A DNA stretch of 5,859 nt from positions 1-5,859 of the forward strand of contig JAFUUM010000179.1 in NCBI GenBank assembly GCA_017477805.1, read 5' to 3'. This DNA is from Lachnospiraceae bacterium. GTDB taxonomy: Bacteria > Bacillota > Clostridia > Lachnospirales > Lachnospiraceae. Position numbers and translations under genes: made by a program. Shown piece after piece: positions 1 through 5,859 of the stretch. Below the pieces are notes generated by a model that was given only the letters and a program-made list of their open reading frames with translations, was not told the DNA's origin and made no database searches. Positions within the stretch are counted from its first letter, which is position 1. Each line of letters opens with the position of its first letter.

Positions 1-541
1 CCAAAAGGATCAGGTCCACCTTGTTCTTTGCCAGCCATTTGATGGCCTGCAGACCTGAATTGGCCATGGATACTTTATAGGTCCCCTTCAGCCATTCCCG
101 CACAAGCGCAAGGTACTGGGGATCATCATCCACAACCAGGATGCTTTTTTTGTACTCCTCGGATTCCACCCGCTCAAAATAATCCTCGATGCGCTTTGTA
201 AACTCCGCATTGTCCACGGGTCTTGTAAAGGTGTGGAATAAAAGCTCCTTAGGTATCTTGTCCTCGATGGTCTGCAGATCCCTCTGTTCCCCGATAAGGA
301 TGATCTGTCCGCTCTTTTCACTGAGGGCATCGATGAGATAATGCAGGACATCGTCATGGGGGCCGTCATCCTCCTCCATGTACAGGATCACCAGCGAAAG
401 TTCCTGTAATTTGCTGCTGATGTCGTTGACTCTAAAAGGCACGTATATGCACTCCGCTTCCGCAGCCTGCACCTTTTGCATCAGCACCCTCACCAGGAAG
501 GACTGTTTGTCTGCCACCATGATCACTTGATTGTTTGCCAC
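1..541 (-). CDS. Response regulator with degenerate plus canonical receiver modules (3' end outside window)
   Basis: The reading frame is open from a GTG at 541-539 to the window edge and encodes 180 visible residues. GTG is chosen because GGGGGAGG lies 8 bases upstream and the gene starts 18 bases after the kinase stop. Residues about 5-125 have the alternating strand/helix pattern of a receiver (strands near 5-11, 49-55, 79-84, 100-106), but the phosphorylation residues are missing: Tyr54 sits where Asp is expected, Gly84 where Thr/Ser is expected, and Arg107-Pro108 replaces Lys-Pro. Residues 132-180 begin a second, normal receiver: SILVVDDDP supplies the acidic pair at 138-139, and the visible part ends at VDLILL, just before the expected phospho-Asp. 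The visible base after it is G, compatible with an Asp codon. It is likely the cytoplasmic target of the adjacent kinase's Hpt domain. The output domain is not visible, so it could be a transcription factor, a cyclic-di-GMP enzyme or a receiver-only protein. The receiver call is firm; the partner assignment is inferred. Confidence 0.9.
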   Translation of the reverse strand, partial: MANNQVIMVADKQSFLVRVLMQKVQAAEAECIYVPFRVNDISSKLQELSLVILYMEEDDGPHDDVLHYLIDALSEKSGQIILIGEQRDLQTIEDKIPKELLFHTFTRPVDNAEFTKRIEDYFERVESEEYKKSILVVDDDPQYLALVREWLKGTYKVSMANSGLQAIKWLAKNKVDLILL

Positions 542-549
542 TTTCTTTT

Positions 550-557
550 CCTCCCCC
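550..557 (-). promoter_or_regulatory. Ribosome binding site of the response regulator gene
   Basis: On the minus strand the sequence GGGGGAGG ends 8 bases before the GTG at 541, inside the 18-base gap after the kinase stop. It is a near-ideal Shine-Dalgarno site. It decides the start: the next in-frame Met (residue 8) has no such site at a suitable distance. Confidence 0.85.
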
Positions 558-559
558 TT

Positions 560-3500
560 TTACCGGTTTTTGATCAGTTCTTCCATCTGATCCCAGTCAA
601 AGGTCTTTAATAATTTTGCAAGTTCCTTCATGATCTTCGTATCCGCTTCGGGAAGCTTATACTCCTTCAGCTGATCCAGGATCATTTCAACCGCATCGTA
701 ATCCATCTGAGGTACCATCTCCAGAAGAGTTTTATAGGCCTCATCCAGTTCTTCCTCGGGGATGGGCTCCTTACCATCATCCGATCCTGCTTCCTCCGGT
801 TTCAGAGGGGCAAGGATCTCTTTATAGGCCATGTAATCCGCCAGGAACTGTTCCGTGTTGGCGGTGATAAAGGCCTTATCTTCCTGATTGCCCGCATCTT
901 CCAGTTTCTGTGCAAACTCCGAAAGCGCCTTTGCGCCGATGATCCGGGCGGAACTCTTTAAGGCATGGACCTTGATGGTAAACAGCCTGATATTCTCGTT
1001 TTTGAAGGCTTCTTCGATAACGCTTGCGTTTCCGTCTATGGTGTCCGCAAACATGTTCAGGGAGAAGATGTAACTGGAGATACCGCCGGAGTTCTTGATA
1101 CCTTCGTCCACATCCAGTGATTTTTCTTCCCGTACCCAAAGCATGTTTTCGGGAAGTTCCGTCAACTCTTCCACCACGAAATCCGAATCCGGTTTTTCCA
1201 TCATCTCTTCCGGCAGATGCTGCATGATGGTCCGCTCGAGAACTGCACTGTCCACAGGCTTTGCAAGATAACCGTTAAAGCCCTTGGACTTGTAGAATTC
1301 CTCTCCTGCTGCCGCATTGGCGGTAAGGGCATAGACCGGCAGGTCGGGATCGGTCTCCCGGATCCTTCCCACGGTCTCCACGCCGTCCATTCCCGGCATC
1401 ATATGATCCAAAAGGACGATATTGAATTTCGTCTCCTTGATCTTTTCCAGACATTCTTCGCCGGAAGATGCTGTGGTAACGAATACCTTGGTGGCCTTTA
1501 ACAGGTTCCGAATGACCGTCAGGTTCATGGGATTATCATCCACCACAAGGACATCCGCATCGGGAGCGATGAACTTCGGTACATAAGGTCCCTTGGCCGT
1601 GGAGTCGTCATGCTCCACAAAGGCACCGATGGGGGTTGCATCCTCGATCTTCTGGGTCACGGTGAGGATAAATTCGGAGCCCTCGCCGTAGGTACTCTCA
1701 CAGACCAGTGTTCCTCCCATGAGTTCCGCAAATCTCCTTGAGATATCAAGTCCAAGACCCGTTCCCTGAAAGCCGCTGTTTTTCTCTTCATCCAAACGCT
1801 CGTATGCGTTAAAGAGCTTGTCCATATCCTCGGGTTTGACACCGATACCCGTATCTACGACGGAGAACCGCAGGGTGCATTCTTTATCCACCCGTTCCTC
1901 CATGGTAACGTTCAGACAGAAACCGCCCACATCCGTGTATTTTAAAGCATTGGTCAGGAGGTTGATCACCACCTGCTTGATCTTTCCGAAATCGCCGTAC
2001 AGGGTCTTCGGCAGGATCTCGTCGATGACAACGTCAAAGGTCAGGCCCTTTTCGTTGCTGCGGCCGCGGATCATGGAAACGATGGATCGGAGCATATTCT
2101 GAGTGTCATAAGACTGTTCCACAAGATGCATCTTGCCGGATTCGATCTTACTCATATCCAGAAGGTCATTGATCAGGCTCAGCAGGGATTCCGATGCATT
2201 TCGGATATCCAGAGCGTAGTTGATCATGGACAGGAAATACCCCTTCGGCACAGCCCGGGCGTCTTCTCTGAGGATCATCTCGTCCATACCCATGATGGTA
2301 TTGATGGGGGTACGGATCTCATGGGAGATGTTTGCAAGGAACCTTGATTTTGCGGTATTGGCCCGCTCCGCCTCATCCTTGGCAAGCCGGATCTCCTCAT
2401 ACTGTTTCTGGACCACGGTGCCGGCAATAACGCGCCACACGATGAACGCAACGAAAAGTGCAAGTACCAGGAAGATCACAACTCTGACCACCATCAGTTC
2501 CCCGAAAGCCGGTTTTTTGACGATACGGAAGGTCTCATCCTGATAGATCTCTTTCGATGTCTTGTCCAGGATCTGAACATGGAGGGTGTAATCCCCGTAC
2601 CCAAGTCCCGTATATTCCAGGGAAGAAAGGGTACTGCGTTCCGAAGTGATACCGGGATCTTTCGTGCCTTCCAGGTAAACATGGATCAGGGGATCCGTCA
2701 TGGAATAATCCAGGATCGCAGGGGAGATGACGATACGTCCCATAACCGCAGGGATCGTGAAAACTCCGTCTGCATCCGGGAGGATGTTTTCATCGTTACA
2801 GGTAATGGATCCTAAGTTGATCCGGACTTTGCTGTCCTTTTCAAAATAGTGTTCCACGTTGACGACACAGGCGCCGGAACGTTCCGACACATAAAGGTTT
2901 CCCTCTTTGTCGAGGTGACTGAAGCCGTTGCCCGTAGGCGCCCCCGGAAGACCGTTTGATACGGTATAAAGCCGATAGTCCGTCACAGTATTGTTCAGCA
3001 TCTCTTCCGCATTCATGCAGTAAATCCCCATGGATGAGAGGATCCAAAGATTGTCGCTGCTGTCGCAGAAGATCTCGAAGTTGTTGTTATAGGGGAAGGT
3101 GGTCACGTTGGTGATATGGCCGTCCTTTAAATACTCAATGGAATTGGATGTGATGATCCAGTGCACGCCGTGCTTATCATCTCTGGTGATGCGGAGGATC
3201 ACATCGCTGGTGAGGCCGTGTTCCCTGCCGATCTTTTGGACCTTGTGTCCGGTGATGGCATAGATCCCGTCGCCGTCGGTACCTGCATACACCGTACCGT
3301 TCTCTCCCTCTGCCACGGTCAAAAATACCGTATTGGTCAGAGTCTCGGAGGCGCCGACTGCCCGGATGACCATACCGCCTTTGATAATGTTTAAACCGCC
3401 GTTTGTACCGACAATGGCGGAACCGTCGGATGCCATGGTGATACAGCGGATCTTGTTATCCACCATGCCGTCGTCTACGTTGTACTTCCGGATCTTTCCG

Positions 3501-4825
3501 CTTTCCGTCTCATTGATCAGACCGTGGACACCGTCATAGGTGGCCACCCAGAGGTTGCCGTTATCGTCAGCCGTCAGGCAGCGGATCCGGACGCCTTCCA
3601 GTTCTTCCGTCAGTTTTGTCTTTACCTGCTGATACTTGGAATCCAGGGCAAACAGACCGTTATCTGCACCCACGTACAAAAGCCCTTTGTACATGCAGGT
3701 GGAATTTACCGTTCCGGTATTGATCCCGGCCCGGGTCGTCAGTTCCCGGAAATTGTTGGTCACAACTTTCATGACGCCCTGTCTGGAGGAAGCCATCCAG
3801 ATGTTGCCCTGATAATCCGAGGTGATCATCTCCACGGTACGAAGAGGGTTATCAGTCAGCTCCCGGAACGTATTGTTTTCGTCCAGGTATCCGGCCATCT
3901 TGTCGGAATTGACCCAGATCCGGCCGCAGGCGAGTACGATACGGGATACGCTATCCATGGGATACACTTCGATGCGTTTATAGGCGGATTTTTGGTTTCC
4001 GAACTCCCCGTAATAAATGGCACTGGTACCGGTTCCCAGATAGACTTTTTCGGTGTAACGGGGATCCGCATAGATGGTGGTGATCCTCGGGATACCGATA
4101 TCTTCCGCCGTATAGGAGATCTGCATCTCCCCGTCTTTTACGGTAAAGACGGTCCCGTTATAGGTGCATCCGTAGACCTTGCCGTCTGCATCCGCGGAAA
4201 GCTGCTCCACAGTCTCGTTATTTAAGACATCCTCATCCACCTGATGGAGATGCATATCGTCATCCACATAGGATAAGCCTGCGGTAGAGCCGATATAGAC
4301 GTTTCCGGCGCTGTCCTCGGCAAAGGCTCGGACGGAGGAAGACGGCAGACCTTCTTCGTAGGTGTACCGGGTAGGCTCACCGTTTTCCAGCATGACCGCG
4401 CCGTTATCATTGGTGCCAATCCAGACCCGTCCCTTACTGTCTTCAAAAATAGCACGTCCGCTGGTCAGACCATTTGAGGCATCCAGTCTCTCGAAATTTC
4501 TGCCGTCATAGCGGATGATACCGCTGTAGCCGCCGATCCAGATATAGCCGTCGGATAAGGCCGCGATGCAATTTGCATCCGATGTGGGAAGACCGTTGAG
4601 GGCATCGTAGATCATGGTGGTATAACCCACGTTTCCGATCTGTCCCGTGGCAGCATATCCGCCCCCCACTTCTTCTCCCGAAGCATCAGAAGAAGCGGCG
4701 GTGACCGCATTTGTGGTATTCTCCGCCGCCAGAGACTCCGTATTTATGTACAAACAAGCCGATCCGATACAAAGGACCGAAAGCGCCGCCGCAAAAATGC
4801 GGCAGGCCTTTTTATTCGTTTTCAT
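560..4825 (-). CDS. Hybrid sensor histidine kinase: two-propeller sensor, Y_Y_Y, TM, HisKA, HATPase, REC, Hpt
   Basis: Complete protein of 1421 residues, TAA stop at 560-562. The ATG start is supported by AGGAGA 9 bases upstream and by an immediate signal peptide (KTNKK, hydrophobic 10-27, possible cleavage after SLA at 31-33). Residues 70-660 hold 14 Reg_prop-like blades, each with a G-x-h-[WY]-h-G type strand, spaced 38-51 residues, suggesting two seven-bladed propellers. A Y_Y_Y-like beta domain follows at about 695-770, a membrane segment at 778-800, and a short helical linker. The kinase has HisKA with His835 (SHEIRTP), an N-box with Asn955/Asn959, a G1 box DTGIG (991-995) and a G2 box GTGLGL (1021-1026). 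The receiver (1090-1200) has Asp1096/1097, phospho-Asp1140, Thr1168 and Lys1189. The Hpt domain (about 1245-1340) has His1287 in HALKSS. A repeated helical tail fills 1356-1421. All catalytic residues are intact, so a full His-Asp-His relay is expected. It lies between an HD-GYP gene and a response regulator, in one operon. The ligand is unknown; related Bacteroides sensors detect polysaccharide fragments. Confidence 0.97.
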   Translation of the reverse strand: MKTNKKACRIFAAALSVLCIGSACLYINTESLAAENTTNAVTAASSDASGEEVGGGYAATGQIGNVGYTTMIYDALNGLPTSDANCIAALSDGYIWIGGYSGIIRYDGRNFERLDASNGLTSGRAIFEDSKGRVWIGTNDNGAVMLENGEPTRYTYEEGLPSSSVRAFAEDSAGNVYIGSTAGLSYVDDDMHLHQVDEDVLNNETVEQLSADADGKVYGCTYNGTVFTVKDGEMQISYTAEDIGIPRITTIYADPRYTEKVYLGTGTSAIYYGEFGNQKSAYKRIEVYPMDSVSRIVLACGRIWVNSDKMAGYLDENNTFRELTDNPLRTVEMITSDYQGNIWMASSRQGVMKVVTNNFRELTTRAGINTGTVNSTCMYKGLLYVGADNGLFALDSKYQQVKTKLTEELEGVRIRCLTADDNGNLWVATYDGVHGLINETESGKIRKYNVDDGMVDNKIRCITMASDGSAIVGTNGGLNIIKGGMVIRAVGASETLTNTVFLTVAEGENGTVYAGTDGDGIYAITGHKVQKIGREHGLTSDVILRITRDDKHGVHWIITSNSIEYLKDGHITNVTTFPYNNNFEIFCDSSDNLWILSSMGIYCMNAEEMLNNTVTDYRLYTVSNGLPGAPTGNGFSHLDKEGNLYVSERSGACVVNVEHYFEKDSKVRINLGSITCNDENILPDADGVFTIPAVMGRIVISPAILDYSMTDPLIHVYLEGTKDPGITSERSTLSSLEYTGLGYGDYTLHVQILDKTSKEIYQDETFRIVKKPAFGELMVVRVVIFLVLALFVAFIVWRVIAGTVVQKQYEEIRLAKDEAERANTAKSRFLANISHEIRTPINTIMGMDEMILREDARAVPKGYFLSMINYALDIRNASESLLSLINDLLDMSKIESGKMHLVEQSYDTQNMLRSIVSMIRGRSNEKGLTFDVVIDEILPKTLYGDFGKIKQVVINLLTNALKYTDVGGFCLNVTMEERVDKECTLRFSVVDTGIGVKPEDMDKLFNAYERLDEEKNSGFQGTGLGLDISRRFAELMGGTLVCESTYGEGSEFILTVTQKIEDATPIGAFVEHDDSTAKGPYVPKFIAPDADVLVVDDNPMNLTVIRNLLKATKVFVTTASSGEECLEKIKETKFNIVLLDHMMPGMDGVETVGRIRETDPDLPVYALTANAAAGEEFYKSKGFNGYLAKPVDSAVLERTIMQHLPEEMMEKPDSDFVVEELTELPENMLWVREEKSLDVDEGIKNSGGISSYIFSLNMFADTIDGNASVIEEAFKNENIRLFTIKVHALKSSARIIGAKALSEFAQKLEDAGNQEDKAFITANTEQFLADYMAYKEILAPLKPEEAGSDDGKEPIPEEELDEAYKTLLEMVPQMDYDAVEMILDQLKEYKLPEADTKIMKELAKLLKTFDWDQMEELIKNR
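563..760 (-). other. Region encoding a duplicated helical tail after the Hpt domain
   Basis: Residues 1356-1421 of the kinase follow an acidic linker (EEAGSDDGKEPIPEEE) and contain two related units 35 residues apart. The first centres on LLEMVPQMDYDAVEMIL (1367-1383), the second on LAKLLKTFDWDQMEELI (1402-1418). Shared features are Leu1367/Leu1402, Asp-aromatic-Asp at 1375-1377/1410-1412 and Glu1380/Glu1415. It has no phosphorylatable His in either unit, so it is not a second Hpt. Function unknown; a small helical docking or dimer module is possible. Confidence 0.6.
2846..4618 (-). other. Region encoding 14 propeller blades (two predicted seven-bladed propellers)
   Basis: This part of the kinase gene encodes residues 70-660. 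Blade strands begin near residues 92, 131, 173, 214, 258, 300, 339, 380, 422, 467, 509, 552, 590 and 641. Clear copies include DGYIWIGGYSG, KGRVWIGTNDNG, NGNLWVATYDG and NGTVYAGTDGDG. Blades 5, 6, 12 and 13 are the most diverged. Fourteen copies fit two seven-bladed propellers, the arrangement known for BT4663-type sensors. The repeat is visible in protein only, since the DNA copies have diverged. Confidence 0.85.
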
Positions 4826-4834
4826 CGGTATGGA

Positions 4835-4840
4835 TCTCCT
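4835..4840 (-). promoter_or_regulatory. Ribosome binding site of the hybrid kinase gene
   Basis: Minus-strand AGGAGA lies 9 bases before the ATG at 4825, within the 19-base gap after the HD-GYP stop codon. It supports both the chosen start and independent translation initiation within a shared transcript. Confidence 0.8.
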
Positions 4841-4844
4841 ATGA

Positions 4845-5859
4845 TCAAACCTGGTTATACTTCTTAAGGACTACCTTGACTTCCGTCAGGGAATCCATAA
4901 ATACTTCCACACACTTGGGATCGAACTGGGTACCGGATCCCTCTTCGATGATGGCAAGAGCTTCCTCCAGCGGATACGCGGGTTTATAGACCCTGGGGGA
5001 TGTGAGTGCATCAAACACATCCGCCACCGCCATGATCCGGGCAGATAACGGGATCACTTCACCATGAAGCCCCTCGGGATATCCTGCGCCGTCCCAGCGT
5101 TCGTGATGATACGCTGCCATGTTCCTGGCTTCTTTTAGGTAGTTCTCTCCCTGTACGGTACTGATGGCGTTTTCCATGATCTTCTTGCCCATGGTGGTAT
5201 GGGTCTTCATGGCCTCAAACTCATCTTCCGTCAGCGGACCGGGTTTATTTAAGATCTTATCGGAAACGTGGATCTTTCCCACATCATGAAGGGGGGCAGA
5301 GCGTTCCACGTCGGAGATGAACTTGGGTGTCAGCTTCTCCGCGTAATAGCCTTTTCTCTTTAACCCTTCTACGATGATCTTTACGTAGGCTGCGGTCTTT
5401 TGGACATGGGCTCCCGTATCGGTATCCCGGCTTTCCACCATGTCCGCCATGGACACGATCAGACCATCCTGCATCTTTGCCGTGGACTCAGATAATCGCC
5501 TGAGGCTTCGCATCTGTTCTGCCTGATACAGAGTCATGCGGCAGATGGCCTGATAGAGTTTTTCCACTTCATCTCCCGTATGGATATCCAGTGCCCTGAT
5601 CTCTTTTACGTTGGCATCCAGTACTTCCTGATCTTCTCCCGCCTTGGAGAAATGGTCCACACTGACAGCCATGCTGCTGATGGGGTAAGTGATATAACGC
5701 TCCGTGGACCAGATGCTGTAATAGATGATGAGAATAAAGAAACCGGCCAGGATCAGGATCACCTTTACCAGAAAATCTTTGATGTAATCCGCCATGTAAT
5801 CCAGGGAAACATCTGCCCCGACGTAACAAGCCGTCTTTCCTTTTTCGTTTTTCACCGGA
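4845..5859 (-). CDS. Membrane-bound HAMP / HD-GYP protein, predicted cyclic-di-GMP phosphodiesterase (5' end outside window)
   Basis: The frame is open to the window edge and ends in TGA at 4847-4845; 337 residues are visible. A GTG at 5855-5853 is probably an internal Val, since the residues after it (GKTACYVGADVSLDYM) look like the end of an extracytoplasmic Cache-type sensor. Numbering from that Val: membrane segment 29-49, HAMP-like linker about 50-104, helical connector 105-140, HD-GYP domain about 141-322. Metal and catalytic positions are present: RDTDTGAH (143-150), His190-Asp191 in HDVGK, His219, His250-His251, the GYP signature in WDGAGYP (254-260), and Asp279 in ADVFDALTS. HD-GYP enzymes hydrolyse cyclic-di-GMP to pGpG or GMP, so a membrane-tethered, signal-controlled phosphodiesterase is the expected role. 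RDTDTGAH carries Asp where many members have Glu (RDxETGxH), so how many metals bind is uncertain. The hybrid kinase gene starts 19 bases after its stop, which implies cotranscription. Family assignment is firm; the Cache call rests on a short C-terminal piece. Confidence 0.93.
   Translation of the reverse strand, partial: PVKNEKGKTACYVGADVSLDYMADYIKDFLVKVILILAGFFILIIYYSIWSTERYITYPISSMAVSVDHFSKAGEDQEVLDANVKEIRALDIHTGDEVEKLYQAICRMTLYQAEQMRSLRRLSESTAKMQDGLIVSMADMVESRDTDTGAHVQKTAAYVKIIVEGLKRKGYYAEKLTPKFISDVERSAPLHDVGKIHVSDKILNKPGPLTEDEFEAMKTHTTMGKKIMENAISTVQGENYLKEARNMAAYHHERWDGAGYPEGLHGEVIPLSARIMAVADVFDALTSPRVYKPAYPLEEALAIIEEGSGTQFDPKCVEVFMDSLTEVKVVLKKYNQV

Noticed and set aside
88..369. A 93-codon ATG-initiated frame on the minus strand
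   Set aside because: It overlaps the response regulator in a different frame. The regulator frame gives receiver motifs (VVDDDP) and has a good ribosome binding site, while this one gives no recognisable protein.
542..559. Terminator or promoter in the gap between kinase and response regulator
   Set aside because: The 18 bases are almost all purine on the coding strand, cannot form a stem-loop, and are taken up by the ribosome binding site.
3524..4225. A 233-codon open frame on the plus strand, opposite the propeller region
   Set aside because: It lies wholly antisense to a strongly supported domain, its translation has no recognisable motif, and long antisense frames are common opposite coding sequence of this composition.
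2798..4570. Ten cysteines in the extracytoplasmic part of the kinase as a disulfide network
   Set aside because: Several (86, 416, 461, 587) fall at similar positions in predicted blade strands, so they are more likely buried hydrophobic positions than paired disulfides.
4751..4771. Possible lipoprotein signal (cysteines at residues 19 and 24 of the kinase)
   Set aside because: Neither cysteine is preceded by a proper lipobox (GSA-C and SVL-C). A normal signal peptide with a site near SLA at 31-33 fits better.
5853..5855. GTG as the true start of the HD-GYP gene
   Set aside because: The frame stays open upstream to the window edge, and a start here would leave only a fragment of a sensor domain before the membrane segment. 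It is more likely an internal Val codon.

Overview
The window carries three tightly packed genes, all on the minus strand, and every one is a signal-transduction protein. In the direction of transcription they are: (1) the C-terminal part of a membrane-bound HD-GYP protein, a predicted cyclic-di-GMP phosphodiesterase (5859 down to 4845, 5' end outside the window); (2) a complete 1421-residue hybrid sensor histidine kinase with a 14-blade extracytoplasmic propeller sensor (4825 down to 560); (3) the N-terminal 180 residues of a response regulator with two receiver-like modules (541 down to 1, 3' end outside the window). The gaps are only 19 and 18 bases. Each contains the next gene's Shine-Dalgarno sequence and no room for a terminator, so this is almost certainly part of one operon. 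The first promoter and the last terminator lie outside the window.

The organism is most likely a Gram-positive Clostridia-type bacterium, plausibly Lachnospiraceae. This is inferred from strong purine-rich ribosome binding sites (GGGGGAGG, AGGAGA), a GTG start, roughly balanced base composition by eye, and the style of the proteins. No marker gene is present to prove it. The sensor half of the kinase (two seven-bladed propellers plus Y_Y_Y) has the architecture best known from Bacteroides hybrid two-component systems. The cytoplasmic half differs: it ends in a receiver, an Hpt domain and a small repeated helical tail instead of an AraC-type DNA-binding domain.

A working model, by inference: an extracellular ligand binds the propeller sensor; His835 autophosphorylates; phosphate moves to Asp1140 of the attached receiver, then to His1287 of the Hpt domain, and finally to a separate response regulator. 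The best candidate for that last partner is the gene immediately downstream, whose second receiver keeps the acidic pocket while its first has lost the phosphorylation residues. The upstream HD-GYP protein has its own membrane sensor and would lower cyclic-di-GMP, so the locus may join an extracellular-ligand phosphorelay to second-messenger control. There is no stretch above 20 bases without a gene. No RNA genes, mobile elements, CRISPR arrays or DNA-level repeats were seen.
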